Assembly (NCBI GenBank): GCA_002292815.1
Contig: DBBX01000010.1
Span: 1-64,000, forward strand
DNA: 64,000 bases
Origin: Thiotrichaceae bacterium UBA973
GTDB taxonomy: Bacteria; Pseudomonadota; Gammaproteobacteria; Eutrophobiales; Eutrophobiaceae
Direction: 5' to 3'
Below, piece by piece: positions 55,701 to 63,625 of this stretch (position 1 is the first letter of the stretch; each line of letters starts with the position of its first letter). The translations under genes and the position numbers were made by a program. The notes beneath the pieces are model-generated. The model was given only the letters and a program-made list of their open reading frames with translations. It was not told where the DNA came from and made no database searches.

Positions 55701-56035
55701 ATGAATCGATGCAGTATGAAATGCTAAAGCATAGTGGTGAACTCCCTATTATTGGCGTCAATACTTTCGAAAATCCAAATGCAGATGAACAGACAAAAGA
55801 TATCGAGTTGGCCCGTTCAACTGAAGCAGAGAAGCAAAGCCAGTTGAGCCGTCTCGAAGATTTTCATTCGCGACATAAAGATCAAAGTGAAAATCATATT
55901 GAGAAACTGAAAAAAGCTGCACAAAATAATGAAAACGTTTTCGCAGTTTTAATGGATGCTGTTGAGCACTGTTCACTCGGTCAAATAACGAATGCATTCT
56001 TCGAAGTTGGCGGTCAATATCGCAGGAATATGTAG
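52760..56035 (+). CDS. icmF: Fused isobutyryl-CoA mutase IcmF (B12 domain, GTPase chaperone, mutase)
   Basis: A 1091-residue fusion. Residues about 23-150 are the B12-binding domain (DGHDAA, His35 as lower cobalt ligand). Residues about 205-420 are a MeaB-type GTPase (P-loop GTGGSGKSS). The rest is the mutase TIM barrel. Phe596 (MFAGEG) and Gln740 (GQNTCIF) occupy the positions that in methylmalonyl-CoA mutase are Tyr and Arg. These are the residues that give IcmF its preference for isobutyryl-CoA/n-butyryl-CoA, with isovaleryl/pivalyl-CoA as a weaker reaction in some homologues. An AGGGG ribosome site precedes the ATG. A cobalamin-binding protein gene follows after 13 bases, and an acyl-CoA ligase gene precedes it. 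Confidence 0.95.
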   Translation: MAAPEKLVSRNLVSEKYKAQNHIRFITAASLFDGHDAAINIMRRILQSTGVEVIHLGHNRSVGEIINAAIQEDVQGIAISSYQGGHVEYFKYMVDLLKERGASHIKVFGGGGGVIVPEEIAELEKYGVTRIYSPEDGQRMQLQGIINEMVEGADVDLSNKDIPENNNNFLHNGYGQLARLITAIDEGVIAESRLSILTEEAKKYSKIPVLGITGTGGSGKSSLTDELIRRFNLDLDELKIAIIAIDPTKRKTGGALLGDRIRMNALNVPNIYFRSIATRGTTGEVPNSLTHIIDLCKVSEFDLIIVETPGIGQGDAGIVPHVNTSMYVMTPEFGAASQLEKIDMLDFADVVVINKYDRKGGEDALRDVRKQYQRNNELFSTAVEELPIYGTIASKFNDVGVTSLYHGLLTIFKEKNLNSWHGEFFAPLDSKCSTSRTVIVAAERQRYLAEIAETVRDYHKTSTEQVKIARERQQLIESKKMLESSGAKNNALDVLIEKREDKLDPRCRKLLQMWPKLKKDYAADEYVVDVRGKALHTKIISHTLSNTRIPKVSLPRYQDEGEILRFLLEENVPGKFPYTAGVFAFKREGEDPTRMFAGEGDPSRTNRRFKYLSKNSDATRLSTAFDSVTLYGNDPGERPDIYGKIGNSGVSVATLDDMKALYDGIDLCLPTTSVSLTINGPAPTILALFLVTAIEQQYAKFEKDNGRKATAEEKLKIKDWSLENVRGTVQADILKEDQGQNTCIFSTEFSLKLMGDIQQYFVDKNVKNFYSVSISGYHIAEAGANPISQLAFTLANGFTYVETYLSRGMDIDDFAGNLSFFFSNGMDTEYTVMGRVARRIWSTTMRFKYGANERSQKLKYHIQTSGRSLHAQEIDFNDIRTTLQALIAINDNCNSLHTNAYDEAITTPTEDSVRRAMAIQLIINQEYGLSKNENSLQGSFIVEELTNLVEEAVLQEFDRMSERGGVLGSMETGYQRGKIQDESMQYEMLKHSGELPIIGVNTFENPNADEQTKDIELARSTEAEKQSQLSRLEDFHSRHKDQSENHIEKLKKAAQNNENVFAVLMDAVEHCSLGQITNAFFEVGGQYRRNM

Positions 56036-56048
56036 GCCGTAGTTTTAA

Positions 56049-56831
56049 ATGCGTATTGTCTCAACTACCTGTTCCAATACAGAGATTGTTTGTGCACTAG
56101 GTTGTGCAGAATATTTAGTCGGTGTTGATAACCACTCCGATCACCCAGAAGAAGTCGTCTCCAGCTTGCCAAGAGTAGGGCCTGATCTTCAAGTTGATGC
56201 AGAAGTAATTTCCCAACTGAAACCTGATCTAGTATTGGCTTCCTTAACTGTCCCAGGTCACGAGAAGGTTATCGATTCTTTAAAACATGCAGGATTACCT
56301 TATTGGGCATCTGCCCCAGAATCATTAGCAGCGGTATACCAGGATATTGATGACATTGCACAACAGTTAGGTGTTGCCGATCGCGGCACACAATTGATTG
56401 AAGATATGCAACAGGAAATTAGACCAGTCGATGATTCAGGTAAGCAGCGTCCTTCAATAGCAGTACAGTGGTGGCCAAAGCCAATCATAGTAGCGGCAAG
56501 AAAAAGCTGGGTTCACGATCTGATCGAATTAGCAGGTGGAAGTAATGCGTTAGAAGAATTTGAAGAAATAAGTTTGCCGCTTGAGTTTGAACAATTTTCC
56601 AAGTTGAATCCAGACATCATTGCCATCTCATGGTGTGGTGTTAAAGAAGATAAATATCGCCCCTCGGTAATAAGTGATAATCCATCGTTAAGTTCTGTAT
56701 CAGCTGTTCGAAATCAACGATTAGTTTCAATTTCCGAAGCATTCTTGGGTAGACCTTCAGTGCGATTGGTTGAAGGCTATAAGCTGTTGAAAGCTGCAGT
56801 GGATAAGTATAATCAAGAAACTAGTTTGTGA
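56049..56831 (+). CDS. BtuF-like cobalamin-binding protein without signal peptide
   Basis: A 260-residue class III (helical-backbone) metal/cobalamin receptor of the BtuF/FhuD fold. It has MRIVSTTCSNTEIVCALG at the start, VGVDNHSDHP and LKPDLVLAS, the usual BtuF landmarks, and ends with a second lobe. BtuF proteins are normally periplasmic, but no hydrophobic signal is visible here and the conserved fold starts at residue 1. It is probably cytosolic. It follows icmF by 13 bases, so a role in handling B12 for the mutase is reasonable. No BtuC/BtuD transporter genes are near. Confidence 0.85.
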   Translation: MRIVSTTCSNTEIVCALGCAEYLVGVDNHSDHPEEVVSSLPRVGPDLQVDAEVISQLKPDLVLASLTVPGHEKVIDSLKHAGLPYWASAPESLAAVYQDIDDIAQQLGVADRGTQLIEDMQQEIRPVDDSGKQRPSIAVQWWPKPIIVAARKSWVHDLIELAGGSNALEEFEEISLPLEFEQFSKLNPDIIAISWCGVKEDKYRPSVISDNPSLSSVSAVRNQRLVSISEAFLGRPSVRLVEGYKLLKAAVDKYNQETSL

Positions 56832-56864
56832 AATTAATCATTTAGACCTTTCTGGGTCAAATCA

Positions 56865-57092
56865 TTATTCTATAGTGGCGATAATATCGCCTTCTTTTAA
56901 AACCACTTCACATTCTTTCTTGATAGTTAATTTTCCAGCGCAGGGCGCAGGAAATTCAAGCGATGCTTTTTCAATCATGATATCTGCTAGTACGGCATCT
57001 TTTTCTACATCATCACCATCTTCGAAATACCAAGCAACAATGACCGCTTCTGCACCATCTTCAACAATATCGTTTGTAATTATTATATCCAT
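56865..57092 (-). CDS. Free-standing lipoyl-domain protein
   Basis: A 75-residue protein that consists of one biotinyl/lipoyl domain: a Gly-rich start with WYFEDGDDVEKD, the lipoylation hairpin IMIEKASLEF with Lys42, and a symmetric second half ending KEGDIIATIE. It has no E2 catalytic or subunit-binding domain. It directly follows E1 beta on the same strand (four-base gap), so it should be lipoylated and reductively acylated by this E1. The next carrier or acyltransferase is not encoded here. The EKA sequence is common in E2-type lipoyl domains; a biotin domain would normally have AMKM. Confidence 0.9.
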   Translation of the reverse strand: MDIIITNDIVEDGAEAVIVAWYFEDGDDVEKDAVLADIMIEKASLEFPAPCAGKLTIKKECEVVLKEGDIIATIE

Positions 57093-57096
57093 GTTA

Positions 57097-58113
57097 TTAA
57101 TCCTTCATCATATCTTTGACGGTATTAAAAATTTTATCTTTGTTTGGTAGTGCGAATTGTTCCATCGCACGGGTAAAGGGTATTGGAATATCCGGGAATG
57201 CAATTCGTTGTGGAGATGTTTTGAAAACACTGCTGTCTTGTTCTGCAACCGATGAAATAATTTCACCACTAACACCGTAGCTGATGTAATCATCATCAAT
57301 TACTAATAGACGGCCAGTCTTGGAAACTGAATTAAATACCGTGTCACGATCTAGTGGCACTAAAGTTCGCAGGTCAACAACTTCTGCCTCAACACCCTCT
57401 TTAGCTAAGGCTTCTGCTGCATCAAGCGCCATGTGAACTGTTACACCCAAGCCAACGAGAGTGATGTCTTTACCTTCGCGAACAATGGCAGCTTCACCAA
57501 AGGGAATGCCATAGGTTTCTTTTGGCACATCCACGATTGAACCTTTAACAGTACCTAGCCAGCCCATACCTTGTAGGTTTTTATGAAGCATGAAAATAAC
57601 TGGATTATCATCGGCTACAGCGGTATGCATTAGGCCTTTTGCATCATACGCATTTGAAGGAACAACTACCTTCATTCCTGGCAAATGCGCAAAGGTGCCG
57701 TATAAACATTGGCTGTGTTGTCCTGCATCACCATAACCACCACCGACTGAGGTCATCAGCACCATAGGAATAGGTTGATTGCCTCCTGAGAAATAGCAAT
57801 TTTTAGCTGCAAGATTATAAATAGCGTCCATGCAAACGCCGAAAAAATCGACAAACATGAGTTCTACTATCGGGCGCATCCCTACCGCAGCGGCACCTAC
57901 TGCAGAGCCAATAAAGGCTGTCTCCGAGATAGGGGTATCACGAACTCGTTCAGGCCCGAATTTATCCAGCAAACCGGTTGTGGTGCCAAAGACGCCTCCG
58001 AGTTTGGCAATATCTTCGCCCATGACAAAAACATTATTATCAGCTTCCATTTCTTGAGAAATAGCTTCACTGATTGCCTTCGCGGTGGTTAATTTACGTT
58101 TTGGTGTGGCCAT
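57097..58113 (-). CDS. 2-oxoacid (pyruvate/acetoin-type) dehydrogenase E1 beta subunit
   Basis: A 338-residue transketolase-like E1 beta subunit. It shows KAISEAISQEM at the N-terminus, FVMGEDIAKLGGVFGTT (about residues 28-44), RVRDTPISETAFIG (about 56-69) and the C-terminal domain with VVDLRTLVPLD and DDDYISYG. It pairs with E1 alpha, whose stop is nine bases upstream, to form a ThDP-dependent alpha2beta2 decarboxylase. GGAGAG precedes the ATG. The subunits look like acetoin or branched-chain/pyruvate dehydrogenases; the substrate cannot be told by eye. Confidence 0.92.
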   Translation of the reverse strand: MATPKRKLTTAKAISEAISQEMEADNNVFVMGEDIAKLGGVFGTTTGLLDKFGPERVRDTPISETAFIGSAVGAAAVGMRPIVELMFVDFFGVCMDAIYNLAAKNCYFSGGNQPIPMVLMTSVGGGYGDAGQHSQCLYGTFAHLPGMKVVVPSNAYDAKGLMHTAVADDNPVIFMLHKNLQGMGWLGTVKGSIVDVPKETYGIPFGEAAIVREGKDITLVGLGVTVHMALDAAEALAKEGVEAEVVDLRTLVPLDRDTVFNSVSKTGRLLVIDDDYISYGVSGEIISSVAEQDSSVFKTSPQRIAFPDIPIPFTRAMEQFALPNKDKIFNTVKDMMKD

Positions 58114-58122
58114 TATTCTCTC

Positions 58123-59109
58123 CTAAGCAAAGACTTTTTCTAGTGCTTCAGCGGGTTCGGGTTCAGCTGCTGCCCGGGCAAACTCAAAGGCCTCATCGAC
58201 CTCGGTATGCATAGCATTCTCAATGTTCTTCAGGGCAGCTTCATCTAAGGCGCCACTCTCTAATAAATGAGTTCGAAACGCTGGAATAGGGTCTTTCGAG
58301 AAAAGACCATCTTTTTCACCCTCAGGGCGATAGGCTTCAGCATCGCCCATAAAGTGGCCAGCCAAACGATAAGTTTCTATTTCTATCAGACTAGGACCAT
58401 CTCCCGCCCGTGCTCTGTTAATAGCACGTTCTGCAGCAGCGTAAATAGCCAAAGGGTCATTGCCTTCTACATATTCACCGGGGATTCCATAGGCTGCCGC
58501 ACGGACATCGTTTCTAGGTACTGCTGTTGCGTCTGTTTTTGCGACAGAGATGCCCCAGGCATTGTCTTCAATAATACAAACAAAGGGGAGATTCCATACT
58601 GCGGCAAGGTTCATGGTTTCATGAAAGGCCCCTTGGTTAGCAGCGCCTTCGCCAATAAAGGCGATAGCAACACCGGGCTCATTGCGCAGTTTTCGTGCCA
58701 GCGCTACTCCCGCTGCAGGACCCATACCTTCAGCAATGATGCCGCTACAGGCAAAATTCACATCGGTATCAAATAAATGCATATGACCACCGCGACCGCC
58801 AGATAGGCCCGTCTTCTTACCAAATATCTCTGCAGTCATAGCCTTTAAATTAACACCCTTGGCTATGGCGATATGGTGTGGTCGATGAGTTGCAAATACT
58901 GCATCGTCGGCATTGAGGTGGGCACAAACACCAACAGCGCAGGGTTCCTGGCCATTAGAAAGGTGCATTTCGCCGGGGACAGGGCCGTTGGCCATGTTAA
59001 ATACGGGTTGCTTGCCTTCTAGATAAGCAGCCTCCATGCATTCTTCGTAATAACGGCTTTTGAACATATTTTCATACATCCAGCTCTGCTTCTTTGCATC
59101 GGCTTGCAT
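58123..59109 (-). CDS. 2-oxoacid (pyruvate/acetoin-type) dehydrogenase E1 alpha subunit
   Basis: A 328-residue ThDP-binding E1 alpha. The ThDP motif is GEGAANQGAFHE to IEDNAWGISV (about residues 153-190), a GDG-N variant with Glu in place of Asp. RGGHMHLF and the EIETYRLAGHFMGDAEAYR loop (about 250-270) are the E1 regulatory-loop features. It is the first gene of the E1 alpha, E1 beta and lipoyl-domain operon, with AGGAG nine bases before the ATG. The 280 bases upstream are shared with the divergent monooxygenase gene and should hold both promoters. Confidence 0.93.
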   Translation of the reverse strand: MQADAKKQSWMYENMFKSRYYEECMEAAYLEGKQPVFNMANGPVPGEMHLSNGQEPCAVGVCAHLNADDAVFATHRPHHIAIAKGVNLKAMTAEIFGKKTGLSGGRGGHMHLFDTDVNFACSGIIAEGMGPAAGVALARKLRNEPGVAIAFIGEGAANQGAFHETMNLAAVWNLPFVCIIEDNAWGISVAKTDATAVPRNDVRAAAYGIPGEYVEGNDPLAIYAAAERAINRARAGDGPSLIEIETYRLAGHFMGDAEAYRPEGEKDGLFSKDPIPAFRTHLLESGALDEAALKNIENAMHTEVDEAFEFARAAAEPEPAEALEKVFA

Positions 59110-59389
59110 CGAGAGGATCTCCTGGTCAATTTAGTCAAAATTAAACTGTTACGATTTTTACATCATATAACCTCTGGTCTTATTTACAAACCTGAAGATT
59201 TTTTAGAGGCACAAAATTCATAGTGTATGAACTACATTGATACAGAAGAGGAATGAAGTACTCAATAAAGCTAATTCGTTTGTAAAAACTAAATTTCGCT
59301 GTACAGTTCAATCACTTTTTTGCAGCAATTCAAGAATCAGAATTGTTATAAACAAAATGACGCACTAAAACGCAACTGGGAGGGCCTTT

Positions 59390-60361
59390 GTGCTTGAAGT
59401 AAATTCATCCGCAACCATTGAATCTGGGAACGGATTTAAACGCATGTTTGTTGAAGATAAACTATCGCTGGGAATATTTTTTCCACTTGAATCTTTCGAA
59501 AGTGATGTTCCGGCAATGCAAGATCAAGAGCGTCTTGCTAAATTGACCGAAGAATTGGGTTATGCGGCGCTTTGGTTCAGAGATGTCCCTTTACGTGATC
59601 CTAGTTTTGGTGATGTTGGTCAAATCTTTGATATCTGGGTTTATCTCAGTTGGATAGCTGCTCAGACCAAAGATATTGCACTTGCAACAGGTTCAGTCAT
59701 TTTACCGATCCGACACCCACTACATACTGCGAAAGCGGCTGCGTCTATAGACCAATTATCAAATGGCAGATTGGTATTAGGGGTTGCCTCTGGAGATAGA
59801 CCTGTAGAATTCCCGGCATTTAATGTTGATATTGAGACAAGAGGCGAACTATTTAGAGACCATTTCGAAGCGATGAAACAAGCTTTGGAAGAAAATTTCC
59901 CACACATTCAGAGTCAATCATCAATTTTGAAAGGAATGGCGGACACCATACCCAAGGCGGTAGGTAAATTACCATTTCTGGTTACCGGAAACAGCCAGCA
60001 GAATTTAGGTTGGATAGCAGCTAATGCAGACGGTTGGATTACTTATCCACGGCCTATTAATCAGCAAGCGAACAAAATACAAGAATGGCGTGAAGAGTTG
60101 AAAAAAAATGCTAATGAACAATTCAAACCGTTTGCGCAATCGTTTTATATTGATTTAAGCGAAGATCCTGACGAAGCACCGACACCAATTCACCTTGGCT
60201 TCAGGGCTGGTACTAAAGTACTGACTGAATTTCTGAAACAATGTCAGCTTATTGGGGTAAACCATGTGGCCTTGAATCTTAAAATCGGCAAACGACCGGC
60301 TGAAGAAGTTATTGCTGAAATCGGTGAGACAGTGCTCCCAAACTTTAGAATCAATTATTAA
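59390..60361 (+). CDS. Luciferase-like (LLM class) flavin-dependent oxidoreductase
   Basis: A 323-residue TIM-barrel flavin monooxygenase of the bacterial luciferase superfamily. It has SLGIFFPLES near the start, DVPLRDPSFGDVGQIFD, SVILPIRHPLHTAKAA (about residues 103-118) and GRLVLGVASGDRPVEFPAF (about 128-146). The latter resembles the BA3436-type luciferase subgroup. The GTG start has a strong GGGAGGG five to six bases upstream. It may use FMNH2 or F420; FMNH2 is likelier in this background. It is divergent from the E1 alpha operon and is followed 25 bases later by the TIM-barrel isomerase-like gene. Confidence 0.88.
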   Translation: MLEVNSSATIESGNGFKRMFVEDKLSLGIFFPLESFESDVPAMQDQERLAKLTEELGYAALWFRDVPLRDPSFGDVGQIFDIWVYLSWIAAQTKDIALATGSVILPIRHPLHTAKAAASIDQLSNGRLVLGVASGDRPVEFPAFNVDIETRGELFRDHFEAMKQALEENFPHIQSQSSILKGMADTIPKAVGKLPFLVTGNSQQNLGWIAANADGWITYPRPINQQANKIQEWREELKKNANEQFKPFAQSFYIDLSEDPDEAPTPIHLGFRAGTKVLTEFLKQCQLIGVNHVALNLKIGKRPAEEVIAEIGETVLPNFRINY

Positions 60362-60386
60362 ATAGTTACAAACGAAGAGAAAAAAG

Positions 60387-61232
60387 ATGATCAATAAAAT
60401 TTATGCTATGGATTTCGCCTTTTACAATACACAAGGCGTCTACGATTTTGATGCTCAGTGCGAAATGGTTAAAGAGATTGGCTATGATGGAATTCATCGT
60501 TCCATCTGGGATGGCACGCGCTGGCAAACTGCAGACGTCCTCGCTACAGTTAAAGAAAAGCATGATCTTGATGCTACAGGCATTTATATTGTCCTTGATT
60601 TAGATTACCCGACAGATCACCCGCATAATAGTGGCATTCTGACGCTACTTGAAAACATAGAAGGTTGTACTCAAATAGATCTATCCATACGCAGTGCTGG
60701 CAAGGGGATAACGCCGTCTTCAACGCAAGGAGATAAGCCTGTCAGTGAATGGCTAAGGCAGGCGTTGGCAATATGTGAGCGTCGCGGTATTGATATACTT
60801 TTATATACACACATAAAATTTTGGCTAGAACGACATAGTGATGCGGTTCGTTTATGCAGGGCAATCAACCATCCCAACCTTGGGATTGTGTTCACGAGTT
60901 TCCATTGGTATGCATTAGAAGGGGGCAGCCCAAGCCGCGTTCTCAACGAGATTTATCCTTTTCTACGTAAGGTGCATTTGTCAGGTAGTCGACAAAGTCC
61001 GCTGGGATTCGCCGGTGTTGCCACAGTAGAGCCCCTGGATGTGGGCGAATTAGACAACTTTGCCATCATTGGCGCCTTAAAAAATAAAGGTTACGAAGGT
61101 ATGTTCGGTTATCTTGGTTGGGAAGAGGGGGGAGATCCCTATGTGAAATTAAAAAGATCACATGATGTGCTTCGAGATATGATTAAACGCGCTGACGATC
61201 ACCCAGATTGGACAAGTCATGTCCCCGTTTAA
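60387..61232 (+). CDS. Sugar phosphate isomerase/epimerase-like TIM-barrel protein
   Basis: A 281-residue xylose-isomerase-like TIM barrel (AP endonuclease 2 superfamily). Metal-site features are YIVLDLDYP, LLYTHIKFWLE, NLGIVFTSFHWY (where Asp or His ligands usually sit) and KVHLSGSRQS with GYLGWEEG at the end. The family includes hydroxypyruvate isomerase, myo-inosose dehydratase and other epimerases. The expected metal-ligand Glu and Asp residues are not all obvious, so activity is uncertain. It follows the monooxygenase by 25 bases and is probably in the same transcript. The 283 bases after it up to the next gene contain nothing I recognise. Confidence 0.82.
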   Translation: MINKIYAMDFAFYNTQGVYDFDAQCEMVKEIGYDGIHRSIWDGTRWQTADVLATVKEKHDLDATGIYIVLDLDYPTDHPHNSGILTLLENIEGCTQIDLSIRSAGKGITPSSTQGDKPVSEWLRQALAICERRGIDILLYTHIKFWLERHSDAVRLCRAINHPNLGIVFTSFHWYALEGGSPSRVLNEIYPFLRKVHLSGSRQSPLGFAGVATVEPLDVGELDNFAIIGALKNKGYEGMFGYLGWEEGGDPYVKLKRSHDVLRDMIKRADDHPDWTSHVPV

Positions 61233-61515
61233 AGTTATGTAAAATGGGACATCAACACTCGTCATTGTAGGTGTTAAATATTGCTCATATGCCTTTAGAG
61301 CGTGTCCTCATAAAGCCATAACGGGCAATCACATCCGGGGTGTGTTAATGCTCCCGAAATTGCTAGATTAATTTTCTTCGATTCTTGGGTGAATATCACA
61401 TACTATTAAGCATTGGCCTGTTTTGTTTAATGTCTTCCAAGACTAATGAAAAAAGTAATGATTATTGAAACCATAAATGCATGGTCTTCTAATTCTCAAT
61501 AAGAGGAGAAACAAG

Positions 61516-62070
61516 ATGTCAGATCGAATATTGAAATTACTCGTTATTATTTTATTTTCTATTTGTTCCTTTTCAGTTAACGCTGAACCTGCCGAGCCTG
61601 AGCAAGCCAGCACATGCTCCATGAATAATAGCAAACTGGAAGAGATCATTCTTCGTTTGGACAAGGCCCCTGAAGGCGGCGATGGCTTATGGCAATTAAA
61701 AGTGGGCAATCATGCCGTTACTGTCATCACCGATGAGGATGCTGATCGAATGCGTATCGTTGTTCCCATCACGGAAACATCCGAACTCTCTGAGAAACAC
61801 CTGTATCGAATCATGCAAGCAAACTTTGATAGCACTTTAGATGCACGGTATGCCATAGCCAAAGAAATATTATGGAGTGCTTATATACATCCGCTATCAA
61901 CGTTAAGCGATGAAGACTTTTTAAGTGGACTGGGACAAACAGTCAACCTTGTTGATACTTTTGGCGGTAGCTTTTCTTCTGGCTCAAGCACCTTTATCGG
62001 TGGTGATACTAGTGACTTGAAAGAAAAAGAATTAATAAAAGAACTGCTAAAGAAGGGAAAAGCAATATAA
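61516..62070 (+). CDS. Secreted hypothetical protein
   Basis: A protein of about 184 residues that starts at the ATG at 61516, which has GAGGAG seven to eight bases upstream; the longer frame to 61477 lacks a good site. The signal peptide (core LLVIILFSICSFS) is cleaved after VNA, about residue 24. The mature part has a predicted alpha/beta fold with WQLKVGNHAVTVITDEDADRM, seen in parts, and DARYAIAKEILWSAYIHPL, and a Gly/Ser-rich loop GGSFSSGSSTFIGG near the C-terminus. The composition suggests a secreted globular protein. I do not recognise a family. It is 29 bases before the DUF853 gene. Confidence 0.75.
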   Translation: MSDRILKLLVIILFSICSFSVNAEPAEPEQASTCSMNNSKLEEIILRLDKAPEGGDGLWQLKVGNHAVTVITDEDADRMRIVVPITETSELSEKHLYRIMQANFDSTLDARYAIAKEILWSAYIHPLSTLSDEDFLSGLGQTVNLVDTFGGSFSSGSSTFIGGDTSDLKEKELIKELLKKGKAI

Positions 62071-62099
62071 AGCGATCATGAATTTAAAATAAAATAACT

Positions 62100-63572
62100 A
62101 TGAATAAAAAAACACACATAGCGATTGGTGGTGCTAACGGACAGCTTATAAGCCAACTCGCAAAACTCAGTAATCGTCACGGTATGATTGCCGGTGCTAC
62201 AGGCACAGGTAAGACTGTAACATTGCAAATACTGGCAGAAGGATTTTCACAATTGGGTGTGCCAGTATTTGTAGCAGATATAAAAGGTGATTTATCCGGA
62301 CTTGCAAAAGCAGGCGCGCCCCATCCCAAGATTGATGAACGCCTTGCCGAGATCCCGATTAAAGATTTTGCCTTCAATGCAAACCCGGTTGTGTTTTGGG
62401 ATATGTTTGGGAAAAAAGGACATCCGATTCGAACAACTATCTCGGAAATGGGACCGTTGTTGTTATCGAATTTACTAGAACTAAATGATACTCAGAGCGG
62501 TATCCTCTATGCCTGCTTCAGTATTGCGGATGACGAAGGTTTGTTATTGCTAGATCTTAAAGATCTACGTTCGATGCTCAGTTGGATGGCTGAAAATGCC
62601 AGTGAGCTAAGCTCAAATTACGGTAATATCTCTAAAGCCAGTGTCGCTGCGATTCAGCGTAGATTGTTAGTTCTTGATGCGCAAGGCGCAAAGAATTTTT
62701 TCGGCGAACCTGCATTAGAGTTACGCGACCTAATGCAAAGAGATGAAGATGGTCGTGGTATTATTAATATACTTGATGCGACCAAACTGTCATCGCAATC
62801 ACCAAAACTCTATGCTTCATTTCTACTATGGTTGTTGTCAGAGTTGTTTGAACAACTACCCGAAGTAGGGGATGCTAAAAAACCAAAATTAGTATTCTTT
62901 TTTGATGAAGCGCACTTATTATTTGATCGAGCACCGCGTTCATTAGTCGATAAAATCGAACAAGTTGTTCGCTTGATTCGCTCCAAAGGTGTGGGTATAT
63001 ATTTCATAAGTCAAAACCCCACTGATATTCCTGAAGATATATTAGGGCAACTCGGTTTACGTATTCAGCATGCCTTGCGAGCCTTTACTCCAAAGGATAA
63101 AAAAGTTGTTAAGACCGTTGCTGAAACATTTCGTCCAAATCCAAGCTTTGATTGTAAACAAATTATTACTGAGCTGGGTACAGGTGAAGCACTGGTTTCT
63201 GTTCTTGATGAAAAGGGTAGTCCTACACCAGTTGAGCGTACTTTAATCAGACCGCCGCAATCACGTATAGGACCATTAAAAGCAGCAGAGCGCACCGTGG
63301 TGATTGAAAACTCAATTATTGGTGATAGTTACAATGAATCTTTGGATAGGAATTCAGCGCATGAGATATTACAAAAGCGTGCAAAGAAGACTGTGCAAAA
63401 AGTAGAGAAGGTCCAGGCAAAGCAAACTGCAAAGATAAAACAACCTGCTCAACGACGAAGTAACCGACAGGGTATTGGAGAAGCGATGATGAAAAGTGTC
63501 GCGCGAAGTATGGGGAGTGCCTTGGGACGGAAAATTATTCGTGGAATTTTAGGTTCAATGTTTGGGAAATAA
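62100..63572 (+). CDS. HerA-like P-loop ATPase, DUF853 (YjgR-like)
   Basis: A 490-residue ATPase of the HerA/FtsK superfamily. The Walker A motif is GATGTGKTVTLQ (about residues 33-44) and Walker B is LVFFFDEAHLLF (about 262-273). An ISQNPTDIPEDILGQLG segment (about 303-319) and a basic C-terminal tail complete the DUF853 pattern, as in E. coli YjgR. Homologues are annotated as putative helicases or hydrolases and lack a known process. No NurA-like nuclease gene is next to it. The length is normal. Confidence 0.9.
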   Translation: MNKKTHIAIGGANGQLISQLAKLSNRHGMIAGATGTGKTVTLQILAEGFSQLGVPVFVADIKGDLSGLAKAGAPHPKIDERLAEIPIKDFAFNANPVVFWDMFGKKGHPIRTTISEMGPLLLSNLLELNDTQSGILYACFSIADDEGLLLLDLKDLRSMLSWMAENASELSSNYGNISKASVAAIQRRLLVLDAQGAKNFFGEPALELRDLMQRDEDGRGIINILDATKLSSQSPKLYASFLLWLLSELFEQLPEVGDAKKPKLVFFFDEAHLLFDRAPRSLVDKIEQVVRLIRSKGVGIYFISQNPTDIPEDILGQLGLRIQHALRAFTPKDKKVVKTVAETFRPNPSFDCKQIITELGTGEALVSVLDEKGSPTPVERTLIRPPQSRIGPLKAAERTVVIENSIIGDSYNESLDRNSAHEILQKRAKKTVQKVEKVQAKQTAKIKQPAQRRSNRQGIGEAMMKSVARSMGSALGRKIIRGILGSMFGK

Positions 63573-63625
63573 TCATACATCAACCTGTCCGCGGTTCTTG
63601 ATTAGTAGTTAAAGATAATTAAACG

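Noticed and set aside
52760..56035. Methylmalonyl-CoA mutase as the identity of the large B12 enzyme
   Set aside because: The order B12 domain, GTPase, mutase and the Phe596/Gln740 pair fit isobutyryl-CoA mutase rather than methylmalonyl-CoA mutase, which has Tyr and Arg there.
58267..58776. A plus-strand frame of about 169 codons inside the E1 alpha gene
   Set aside because: It is antisense to clearly conserved ThDP enzyme sequence and its translation has no recognisable features.
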